From Hyparrhenia diplandra (Eukaryota > Streptophyta > Magnoliopsida > Poales > Poaceae), in assembly GCA_015847255.1 (NCBI GenBank), contig JADLZK010009226.1, forward strand, positions 124,001 to 188,000: 64,000 nt of DNA, given 5' to 3'. Below, piece after piece: positions 36,310-47,700 of this stretch (its first letter is position 1; every line of letters begins with the position of its first letter). A program made the position numbers and the translations under genes. Under the pieces are notes generated by a model. The model ran no database searches and was not told the DNA's origin. It worked only from the letters and a program-made list of their open reading frames with translations.

Positions 36310-36880
36310 AGGGCGAGTCTTTGAGATTAGGTATAGGGCGTTAACGGACACTAAGGTTTAGGGCGTTTCTTTGAGATTAGGGTTCAAGAAGTTTGCCGAG
36401 ATTAGGTTTGGCGGCATTTTGCCGAGATTAGCGTTCAAGGCATTTGCTAAGATTAGTGTTCGAGGCGTTTCTTTGAGATTATGGTATAGGGCATTAACGA
36501 GACACTAGAGTTTAGGGCGTTTCTTTGAGATTAGGGTTCATAGTGTTTGCCGAGATTAGGGTTATAAGCATTTCTTTGAGATTAGGGTTCATTACATTCT
36601 TTGAGATTAGGGTTCAAGGCGTTTGTTGAGATTAGGGTTCATGGCGTTTGTTGAGATTAGGGTTAATGGCTTTCTTTGAAATTAGGGTTTAGAGATTGTT
36701 GAGATTAGGGTTCATGGCGTTGTTGAGATTATGGTTCATGGCTTTTGCCGAGATTAGGGTTCATTGACCTTTGCCGAGATTAGGGATCATGACGTTTTGC
36801 CGAGATTAGGGTTCATGCCGTTCTTTGAGATTAGGGTTCATGGCGTTGTCGAGATTAGGTTTTATGGCGTTTTCCGAGTC
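36310..36880. repeat. Minisatellite built on GAGATTAGGGTTCATGGC
   Basis: About twenty imperfect units of roughly 22-40 bp carry the core GAGATTAGGGTTC followed by ATGGCGTT or AAGGCGTTT. The core contains TTAGGGTT, which resembles but is not a plant telomere array (TTTAGGG), because the spacing is irregular and the units are longer. No coding sequence. Confidence 0.85.
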
Positions 36881-36889
36881 ACTAACCGA

Positions 36890-37160
36890 TTTTTAATTTA
36901 CGGTTTTGGGGCAAGTGTCCTTTTAAATGTATGCCCCCTACGGGCAATGGGTTTTGGGGCAAGTGTTTTTAAAAGCATGCCCCCTACTAGGTAATGGGTT
37001 TTGGGGGCAAGTGTCTTTTGAAAAATATACCCCCCTAGATACTAGGCAATGCGTTTTGGGCTAAGTGTGTTTTTCAAAAGTATGCCCCTACCGGGAAATG
37101 GTTTATGACAATTGCCTTTTCAAAAGTATGCCCCCTACCGGGTTATGTGTTTTGGATAAG
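36890..37160. repeat. Second tandem array, unit about 55-60 bp
   Basis: Around five imperfect copies share GGTTTTGGGGCAAGTGT followed by TTTTTAAAAGTATGCCCCCTACCGGG. The array directly follows the GAGATTAGGG array but the unit is unrelated. Confidence 0.8.
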
Positions 37161-38116
37161 TGTATAATATAGAAACGAAAAGTTTTGAATGTTTATTTTT
37201 TTTTTAATGTAGTATAAGTATTTTTTATGGACATAAGGTTTATGGTTTTTAAAAATAATGTTTTTGTACTTCCACTTCTATATGGATGTGAAACCATCCC
37301 CCGCCCTTTTACTTTACCCATAAATCCGATGTCCCTAAAGAGAAAATTTTAGCTTGTAGACAAATTAATTTTTGTGGCCCATTGATGGTTGACAGGAGAA
37401 ACCCAAAAAAAATCAGCCCAATGATAGTTGACAAGAGAAACGAGAAATACATACGGGCTGAAAAAAAGAGAGAAATTGTGGCCCATTTACTGAAAAAACT
37501 TCAGATAGGAGAAACAATCCACTGCCCACGCTCTGTCAGTATCCGTGCGCTAGCTCTTCTAGCGCATGCGCGCCGGTACGCTTACTAGTGGCCGTGCGCC
37601 GCCCAGTAATGCCCGTCGGTGCAGCAGTCCTTCCGTCTGCGCACGTTGGCCTTGGGCCCTTGGCGACCCAGTAGATGAACTGCAGCGGCAGAGGCCCATC
37701 TGTCTGCACTGGACATAACTTTCTCCGAAAACGTGGTGGTGCTCGCCAATCGCGCCGTCACATAGAGCGCCCGGACCACCGGACGGCTTCACCGGCAGAT
37801 ACTTGCCCGAGCCATATAGAGAGAGTACCATCTACGGTCATCCAATATTATATCTCGTTCCTGGTTGTAATCAAACTACATTGAATTTTTGTAGAGCTGC
37901 GCGTGGGAAATTGATCCTGTATCAAACTTTTGTGTCAGATAGATATTGCACCGGAGATCAAATGCACGTGAGAGTTTAAACGCTTTATGCAATTATTACG
38001 CAGCCTAGTACGGTGGATTTGCGTAGAGATGCATGTCAAATACTTGTTTAGTTCCCTTTAAAATTGTTTTTTCACTCTTACATCACATCAATTTAGTGAC
38101 ACATTTAATGGAGGTA
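37161..38116. other. Intergenic, with an unrecognised GC-rich block at 37510-37830
   Basis: The block at 37510-37830 is GC-rich against AT-rich flanks and is open in more than one minus-strand frame (90 codons at 37831-37559). I recognise no domain. It may be a gene fragment carried by an unseen transposon. At about 37380-37440 the phrase CCCAWTGATRGTTGACARG occurs twice. Confidence 0.4.
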
Positions 38117-38133
38117 AAAATATAACTAATTGT

Positions 38134-38312
38134 TTTTTGAGACTCGCTGTTTTTTTTCATTAAGCGGGAGAAAGTTCAAACAAAGGATTTACCACCGGTT
38201 CCGAGGGACACCCATTTGGATCCGGGATAGTCAATTACATTTTAAACAACTTTGCTCCACCCAATGAAGAAATACTACACCCTAGCCCAAACTAATTATT
38301 TATAGCTTTGCC
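38134..38312 (-). mobile_element. Short retrotransposed insertion with 17-bp target duplication
   Basis: AAAATATAACTAATTGT occurs at 38117-38133 and again at 38313-38329. Between them, T runs at the left side fit the 3' tail of a minus-strand LINE cut to about 180 bp. There is no coding content. Family unknown. Confidence 0.75.
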
Positions 38313-38745
38313 AAAATATAACTAATTGTATAGTTTGTAAATCAAAAGAAAATGTTTTGAGTCTATTTAGTCTATGATTGAACAATATTTATCAAATACG
38401 ACGAAAGTGCTTATATGAGTTATTAAAATTCTAACATTTTAAATTTGAGAAAAGGAAAACTGAAAAGGCATGAGGAAGACAGCGATCTAGACCTAGCAGC
38501 CAGGCATACTTCACTCACTTACATATAGTGGACCCATGAGACGAAGGAAATACACCTTTTTTTTGAGAATTACGAAGGAAATACACCTGACATGCAGCCC
38601 CCACAAGTCATCGCGGTGTTGCATCTAGTCGCTACTCGGAGTTGGACTTAAACCCCAAGTGGCCGCCGCAGCACACACCGCATCAGCCCCATCTCCCCCG
38701 CGCCGCCGCCGCCACGCAAGTGCCCCTCAGGGCCTCATCAGCGAC

Positions 38746-41700
38746 ATGGGCGCGCAGGAGGCGGCAGTGGAGGAGGCGCTGCGCGCCGCCGCCGCCGAGG
38801 TCTCAACCTCGTCGGCGAAGCGCCGCCTCCACCTCTTCCGCCACACCCTACCTCCTCTCGTCGCGAAGGCCACCGGTAATCACCCCATCATCGTCTCCGC
38901 TCTCCTCTTTCGGGATCGCTCCGCGGGTTTTGGGGCGTGTTTAGAACTTTTGTCGCCGCTCGCCTAGCCCGCTCGCAAGGCAATCGTCGAAGGCGTTTGG
39001 TTCTCTTGCCGCGGCTCGCTTTGCCTCGCACTGCAGCTTGAGCGGAGCCCAATCTGGCGTCGGCGGAGGTCCGATTCGGCGACGGCGTAGCCCAATCCGG
39101 TGGCAGCGGAGGTACGATTTGATGCCGTGAACTTCGAGTCATCAGCGGGGAAACTGATTCAGATTCTGATTAGGCGAGGTAGAGATCGATTCGGCTTCGG
39201 CACAGACCGATTCGGTGGCAGTGGAGGCTGATTTGGTCGCTCACGACTCCGATTCTGCAGCAGCAGAGACTGGTTCGGCGACTGGGAGGCCCTGCGCTGG
39301 CAAGGATTTCCTTGCCCAGGCGGGTAAGCTTGCCGGGCAAACAGGCGAAGCGAGGCGAGGGACAACCAAACAGCCTTCCTCCTAACCTTCCTTCAGTTGT
39401 CGTGTTAATGTTTTTTTTTTCTGGGTACTTAAATAAAAACCATTAAAATAGTATTTACAGATCCTAAGACAAGTTATCTGCCACTATCCTAGACAATAGT
39501 TTTTCTTTTCTGGGTTGTGTGTCCTGTGTTGATCTCTTTCTTAAGTATGACCTTTGTCCCTCTGCAGATTCATTTTCCATGTGAATTTAAAATGATACTT
39601 GTGCTGCTCATTTATTCAATACTTAATCATTATGAAACCATTTTTCTTAAGTTACTTTGTTTTACGTGCAGAGTCACCATCAGATACTGCGTTGTTAGTC
39701 GATCTCATTTTCCAGACATTGCCAATATATGACGATCGGGCATCACGAAAAGCAGTAGATGATATGGTTATTCAGGCTCTTGGTGAACCCACCTTCATGA
39801 AGCCCTTTGCTGCGGTACTTGTACAATCTATGGAAAAGAATCTAAAGGTTACAAACCCACTTACAAGCTTCAAGCTTCTCAGATGGTCACACTATCTTCT
39901 GAAATGGAGTCAATTTGCCACACTTTCAAAAGGTGCTTTTACCAGACTGGCCAATGCACAAGCAGTCTTATGTCAAGTACTTATGGACGGGTCCTTCCGT
40001 CGGCGCCGGACTTGCAAACAGTTATTCATTCATCTTTTCTCTGAGGTAATTATTGGCAATAGTAAATAAATTTAGATCAAGTCATAATTGTCTCCTGCCC
40101 ATATCTTATCTAGTTCCATTTTCCAGCCTAGTGGAATATATAAGATGTACATAGAGGAGCTTAGAGATTTAAGGATTTCCATGAGAGGTTCTCCTGCTTT
40201 TTTGAATCTAATACTGGATTTTACCATTACCTCTCCATCATTATCCACTGAGTACAAGGTAAACCTTCAACCTCATATTTGACCCGCATTTCCAGCTGTT
40301 AGTTATGTATTCGTCAAATGTTTGACCTAACTTATTGAACCCTTTTGTGGATTCCCTCATGTGCTTGACGATATGTGCTATCATTTGCAGCCAGTGTTCC
40401 TTGATTTGTATGTCAAAACCATCTTGAATTCAAAAGACCGGCCACCGAAAGCAGCCACTGAAGCTTTTAAGCCTCTTTTCTTGGAGATTGGGCATGAGGA
40501 TTTTAAGAATATTGTTATACCATCATGCATAAAGATGCTGAAAAGAAATCCTGAAATTGTACTACAGTCTATTGGATATCTTCTTAAGACAGTCCGTCTA
40601 GACCTAAGCAAGTATTCCATGGAGTTTATGCCAGTTGTTCTGCATCAGGCTCGGCATTCAGATGAAGAGAGGAGGGTTAATGCTTTGAGTATTATAGGAA
40701 CACTAAGTGAGAAGTCAAGTGATCCAGATGCTCTACCTTCCATGGTCAATGCTATCAAAGCTGTTTTAGGAGGTACTATCATGTTCAGTGGAGTCAGCAC
40801 TTAACTAATTTTTAATGCAGTATTACAGTTTGCAATTCCGTGCTGTATTTCATATATCTCTTGACAAACTTGTTTTGGGCAGGCTCAGAAGGGAAACTAT
40901 CACTTCCATACCAGAGAATTGGAACAATAAATGCTTTGGAGCAGCTATCAAGATCTCCTCCAAAGCAAATAGGCAGACTTGCTCCCTCAGTATCAAGTTT
41001 CCTTCTAGTGTGTTACAAGGATGATGGTAAAGTTCAATAGTTCCATTCTATGCTTCATAACTTCATCTAATAGTATCGATTCATAGTTTTTCTATCTTAT
41101 GTCAGGTATCGAGGAGGTGAAATTGGCGATTCTATCAGCAATAGGGTCCTGGGCTTTGGTATCAGCTGAAGCTGTCCAACCAGATGTTGTTTCGTTTATT
41201 GCTTCAGGCTTGAAAGAGAAAGATGCTTTAAGGAAGGGGCATCTAAAATTGTTACGAGTTATATGCAAAAACTCTGATTCTTTAACAAAGGTGAGTTCCA
41301 GTGTGGATATATATATAAAGAACCATCATACTGTTTTTTTTTTTTTAAATAAATAAATAAATAAAGAAGAGAGTAAACGAATTCTGGATCTAGACAAGGT
41401 CCTGAAGGCTGCCCGCCCTGGCGGTGCACCCCCATGGACAGGTTCCACAGTTAGGGACCCGTTTTTTAAATGAAGCATCAACAGAAACACCACCAGGGCT
41501 CAAACCCCCTGCTGGGGGCATCCAACTCGACGAACCTACCACCTAGTAGCGCATCTGCTTGTATTATTATTATACTTCTCTTTGCTTAAGAAAGCGGGGT
41601 TCAATGCCAGAAAACATGCTGATACTGGTCTGCTCCAGGTTGCTTCTTTATTGGATCATTTGATTCAGTTGTCAAAAACTGGCTTCAGCAAGGTAACACA

Positions 41701-44700
41701 GCGGTTGGATGGAATCTATGCACTCTTTGCAGTGTCGAGGCTTGCTGCTGTTGATACAAAAGCAGGTTTCTACAATTTCTTCTTGTATTCAATTGTCCTT
41801 TTCTGTATACTTGCCAGCACGTTTTACCTTAAATATGATTTGATGAATATGCAGATGGTGCCATTCTGAAGGAGAAACTGTGGACATTGATTGCTCAAAA
41901 TGAACCCTCATTGATCTCTTTACAGCTGGTAATTCTGTTGTTCTGAATTTCAACCAAGAATAATTTGTTATCCTGCAAAATGACTCAAGAAGTGGATGTA
42001 CTTCAGCATCTCATGCACCTTTTATTTATCTATCTATCTATTTATTTATTTATTTATTTATTTATTTATATTTTCTGCTACATTATGGAATCTGCATCTA
42101 TGTAAAATGTGTTTGGATAAATAGTGATTAGTGGTTACAAAAATTCTAAGGGCGTAGTGTAGTCATTGGTATTAACTATTAAGTCTTATGACTTTTAAGA
42201 TCTTTTGATACTACCTTGAAACTAAATCTCTTTATATTAATGTTTTTTAATACTGTTTCTCCTGGCAGCTTCCCAAACTAACAGATGATGATTGCTTGGC
42301 CGTCCTGGATCTTCTTCAATCACTGCTTGTAGAACATTTCTTCAGGTCTCGCTCTAGCTCTAGCTCTAGCTCTAGCATTCACCTCAGTAAATTGTGTTTT
42401 GTGTGTAGACCTGTACCTTTCTTTTCTGCCCTCAACTTAATTCATATTTTGAATTGCAGAGTTCAAGAATATTTTTCGATCCAGTCATTGCTGCAGGTAC
42501 ATATAGAGTTGGCTTGAATGCTCTAAATTGTTGAGTCTTGTTTTATCAGAAACTCTTTTAAAATATTGATTGATACACACATTTAGCTTCTAACTACTGG
42601 AGAAATACTTAAATGGCTTCAACATGTATTGATTCATTGTCCTTCTGTACAGCTGCTAATATATCTACTTTGCCATCCAAGCTGGGAAGTGAGAAAAGTA
42701 GCTTATGATTCTACCAAGAAAATCTTCTCAAGCTCCAGTGGTCTAGCCGAAGATATTCTATTCTTATTCACAGATTGGTTGACACTAGTTGGAGAGAGAC
42801 TGTCAATATTGAAACAAGGGTACACACCTAATTCTTTGTCTTCCTCTTGCAGTTATCTGCTTTTGGCTGTGTTGTCACTTTTTCTTCATCTGAATCCTCT
42901 GAATTTGCATATCGTGTGTCGTGACACTTTTTTTTTCCGATCAGTGACATGGATAGCTCTTCGGATTCCCAGATACCGTTCATTCCATCTACTGAGGTCC
43001 TTGTCAAGTGCTTGTTTCTTATTGCACCTTATGCTGTTGTGCATAGTACGAGACCATATTCTCGAATTATTTTGTGCTCCCACCACCCTTGTCTTTCCAG
43101 CTCCTCGAGCCCAGCTGGTGTATATAAGGTTTGGATCTTGCTAGCTATCTTCTACTAAATCTGTCCCCAAATTATAAGGCGTTTTGGCTTTTCTAGATAC
43201 GTTGGTTTTACTATGTATCTAGACATAGTGTACATCTATGTGCATGGCAAATACAATGTATCTAGAAAAGCCAAAACGTCTTATAATTTGGAACATAGTA
43301 AAACCAACGTATTTAGAAAAGCCAAAAACGTTTTATAATTTGGAACGGAGGGAGTACCAAATTATTTTCATGTCTGATTGATTTCATCAAATTTCAGAGG
43401 TTGCAAAGAAGGCTGAGACAAGAACAGATTTTCTTTGTTGACTTAATTACTCCCAACATCTCTGTTATCTGCAAGGTAATTACTGAAACTTTGAACCTTT
43501 TTCTTCAAGGAAAAAGTCCAAATTACTTCCCTGAAGTTTGACCTATGTTCAGATGCCCCCCCCCCCCCCCCAAAAAAAAAAAAAAAATTATTTCAGTTGG
43601 CCCAGTTTACCGTGTAACAATATATTTTTTTGTTTCTTCATGTACAGCTTGAGTTTGAATTTCAAATTTTGTAGAGGACATCATAATCTATGCTAAGTAA
43701 TACATCCTAAAATTTTTCATCACTAAATAATATATTCGGTGACAGATAAACACTTTCGAGATCTGAAACTGTACAAAACATAATAATGAAAGATTAGTAA
43801 TTTCTAAATATAAAGTACATTGTTTGTTGTCTTCTCACAAAATTTGAAATTAAGACTCAACTTGTACCTGAAGTAATAAAAATGACAAATCTTGTTAAGG
43901 GGTAAATTTGACCAACTTAAATAGTTGGGAGAGTAATCGAACCAAACACTAGTTTAATGGGGTCATCTGGACATTGGCAATACAGGGAGTAGTTTGTAGT
44001 TTTTTTTTCTTTTTTTTTTAATCATAGGCTTGCTTTAAGGCTAACATATTTTTAATTTCTGTTTGTTTGCAATACTTTTGTATCCGTCAGTAGATATTAG
44101 GTCATGTTAAGTTAATAAAAAAAAAATGCATGGAAGTGGAACATGCTCATAAAAGCCCCTGTTCCGCTAGGCGTCGCCTAGGCGGCGATTGGGTGTGATT
44201 AGGCACTAATAGGAGGGGCACCACGTCGATTTGGGGCTAGGCGGGCTCCTAGGCGGACTGGGTGGTGTTGAAGCAGCCAGAGTGGCGCAGGTAGGGGGGC
44301 GGCTGTGGCGGGCGCACAACGGCATGCGGGAGAGAGGGAGAGGGGCGTGAGTCTACACCCGGGATGAGTCTGGATGTGGATGGTTGGATGGATAAGGTTG
44401 CGGGAGAAGGCCTGAGGGAGAGATGGATGGATGGATAAGGTTGGAGTCTGAGTGGGAGATGGGCTGGGCCCTTGCTTCTTGGGCCTTTCTATCTATCTAG
44501 GCCAGCCTTTTATCTATCTAGACTCACTATCCAGCTTTTTTTTTTTTATCTTTATATGCATATTAGTATATATACAAAAACGCCTAGGACCGCCTAGGCG
44601 TGATTAATCCTGCCTAGGCGCTAGGCAGTGGGTCACCGCCTAGAATCTGACTAGCGCCTAGCGGAACAGGGATAAAAGCATACTAGTAGTGCCTTTTTTA

Positions 44701-47700
44701 TCATCACAAACTATGAATTATTTAGTGGCAGTGAGTAGCCTTATCAAGATAGGTGCATTTCGAAATCTGCCTGGAACAAGATAGGATTATGGTTGGTTTA
44801 CTCTAGAGAAGTTCATATACTCCCTCCATATCACAAATAGATGGGCTTTTAGAAAAGGTTTGAAGGTTTGGTCAAACATTGGGAATATAAATTATGAATA
44901 ACTTTTAAGTCATTGAGTTTGGAAATATGAAAATCATATCAATAGATTTGTCTTGAAAATTATTACTTTCATAAAAATATACATATATAACTTTCTAATA
45001 ACTATTCTTATAGAAAAGAGAAGTCAAAGTTGTGCTTTGGAGACTGTGTCGCTGTCCTAAAGCCCATCTATTTGTGATATGGAGGAGTAATTCTCTGTAG
45101 TTTTGATGGAAGTTTGTTACAGTCTTGGCCTCTTGGGCCATATTTTCAAAGTTAGCATTCACATAACTTAAGATGGATAATTTCTTGTTTCTTGCAAACA
45201 TGAAACAAGTGAAAATTGTAAAATAAAGGTTCCAAAATACATTTGTCTGAAGAAGTTGGCTAGTTCTGGTGGTCCATCATAAACTGTAGACCTGCTTGGT
45301 TTTGAGGTTGCAGTATTTGAAATTCCTTTTCATCTGATGGTGTCACCTGCTGACTTGTCAGCTGAGAAAAGGCTTAACCGTGTCCATGCCTTTATCATGC
45401 CTAGTGGACTACATGCTCCATGAATCTAATTTAAATGCTACTATTGTTTTTTTATGGAAATTCTGTTCTGACATATTCTTTATTTGTGCCACTTTTTAGT
45501 ATTATTGTTACATACCATCCAAGTCAATAACTAGTAGATTTTTTGTTCAGGAATTACTTTCACAAGACGGTCTATTTAGTTCCAACAAGCAAGTGCAGAG
45601 TGCAGCATTAAGTTTCGCTATCGACACTTATGACAATTACTCCAAACGACACATTTTTATATTTTGAGAAGGTTATCTTATCACTTAATTATCTTATCAC
45701 TTAGTTATCCCAAATGGAGCTTCTAATATCTTTCCCTGACATTTTATTCATCTTTATTTTTCCAGCACTTCATAGGACTCAGGAGCGCACCTTGCATGAT
45801 TCCTTCTCCGAGAGTGATATTAAGGTGGGCTTTGAAGTCTTCATGATGAAATTTGGTCTGAAATAAATAAATTAAATTCTTAGAAGTCCTTTTGTTAGGC
45901 TATTACCATAAATTTAGGTCATAATGGTCTAAATTCTTTAAGTCTTTTTCACGCAAACTCAACTCTATTTGATGACATTACGGCATAGTTTCATGCATGA
46001 AAGTTCTCCTTTTTGTTCTGCTCTCCCAGAGATGGTTTGTGTTGCTTGTTTTGTTCCACAAACTTTCCCACCATATGATGCAGATAATGTCCATACTAAT
46101 CTTCCATTTTTTTCCTAGAATATGGTGTACCAATTTTTCTCACACTGCATAATTTATGCATTAGAATATTTTGAGATACTGGTTTTGTTACTAAAGCTGT
46201 TGAATTACATGATATCTGGAGTTGCCTAAATGCTGACTTGATTTTTTTAGTTTTTATGTGAGATTGTTAGCTTGTGTGCAATTATGGTCTACTATCTTTT
46301 GCTTTTGTGCCTTTTACCACTAGCATCATAATTTGCTAGAGTTCTTTTTGAGCATAGTCTTACAAATTCTTTTTAAATCCAATGTAGATATTCTATACTC
46401 CAGAGGGGCAGTTGTCAACTGAGCAAGGAGTTTACATTGCCGAGGCTGTTGCTTCCAAAAATACAAAACTTGCAAAAGGGCGTTTCCGTGCATATGATGA
46501 TGATCAAGATGCAGTAATGTTTTGTTCTTGCAAGTTAAGTTATTTTTTTTTTAAAAAAAAATATATCTATATTTTGATTGTAGTTTGTGACATGTAGCTT
46601 CTGAGTCATTGCCAGAAAAAAAATTCTACCAAACATGCAGTCTAGTATTATTATTAGATACTCATGTGAATATGGCTTTAACCTATTGTATATGTCGAAT
46701 TTTGTTGTTGCTATAATTTGTAGGAGACAGCTCGGTCTGTTGTCCCTGCAAAGAATGAGAAGAGAGAATCCTCAGGCACTGGCAAGCGAGAAACTGGGAA
46801 ATCTACAAAAAAGACTGGTACTTCAATCTCTTAGTCGTGACACATCATATGCGTAGTGTGTTACTTGGTGAAAACTTATGTCGGAATTTTACAGCTCCTA
46901 TAGACAAGGCTAAGACTGCTAAAGAGGAGGCCAGAGAGTTGCTATTGAACGAGGAAGCATCTGTACGTATGAAGGTTGGACAAGTGCAGAAGATTCTCTC
47001 CTTAATGTTGGATGCTCTTGGCGAATTGGCTATTGCTAATCCTATATTTACTCATGGTCAACTGCCATCTTTGGTTAGCAATCTTTTCCTTCTCTGTAGC
47101 TTCATTCTATTTTTACTGTTTGTTATTAGGCTGCCAGCCCATAGATCATGCTTCAGAACTTCATCACAACATTGAAAATTGCTAGATAGAGGTAGCAATA
47201 TGCACTTCTAGGAGTAATATTGAACACACTTGTTTACTGAAGATCGAATTTCGAACCTAGAAAGCTACCCAAAAATTGAATAATTGATAGGAAGTAAATT
47301 GAACAAAAAAAATGACCTTTTCTTTTCGTGTCTGCACCGAGGTTTAACTTTTTTTATTATTTTGGAAATGTTTATATATCATATATGTTCATGATTTGTG
47401 TCTTAATAGATGCACCAATATGTTATTTTTTTACACCAGTACTTTTTAGGAACAGTCAAATCATGATAATCAAGTATGTAATAATTGACCTTCATATATT
47501 CAGTCAAAAACAGTGAAATTTGTATTTGGTTATCAGTGTGTGATAGAGCATATCTTTAAGAAATCTTTTAGGTTCTTATCCTTTATAATCATTTTTTCGC
47601 ATATGACACAGTTATTAATAGTTATGAGCCTTCTACATTTGTATTTATCATATCTGTTGTGGCTCAGAATTTTATGGTGTGTCACGCAGGTAAATTATGT

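Larger units (their letters stand above)
38746..43475 (+). other. GCN1: GCN1 exons 1-13 (coordinates)
   Basis: 38746-38875; 39672-40045; 40127-40258; 40391-40772; 40883-41026; 41106-41290; 41639-41765; 41855-41928; 42269-42345; 42460-42496; 42653-42819; 42945-43128; 43398-43475. All introns between them are GT-AG and all phases join without a frame break. The N-terminal part reads KRRLHLFRHTLPPLVAKAT, LLVDLIFQTLPIYDD and MKPFAAVLVQSMEKNLK. Intron 1 (38876-39671) is GC-rich with imperfect CGATTCGG repeats. Confidence 0.85.

Noticed and set aside
36310..36880. Interstitial telomere array
   Set aside because: Units are 22-40 bp and irregular, not head-to-tail TTTAGGG.
36310..37160. CRISPR-like array
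   Set aside because: Repeats are imperfect, contiguous and without unique spacers of constant length, and the DNA is plant nuclear. These are minisatellites.
41582..41638. Extension of GCN1 exon 7 upstream (KKAGFNARKHADTGLLQ)
   Set aside because: The frame is open but the AG at 41637-41638 fits conserved GCN1 phasing, and the upstream sequence adjoins the SINE-like insertion.
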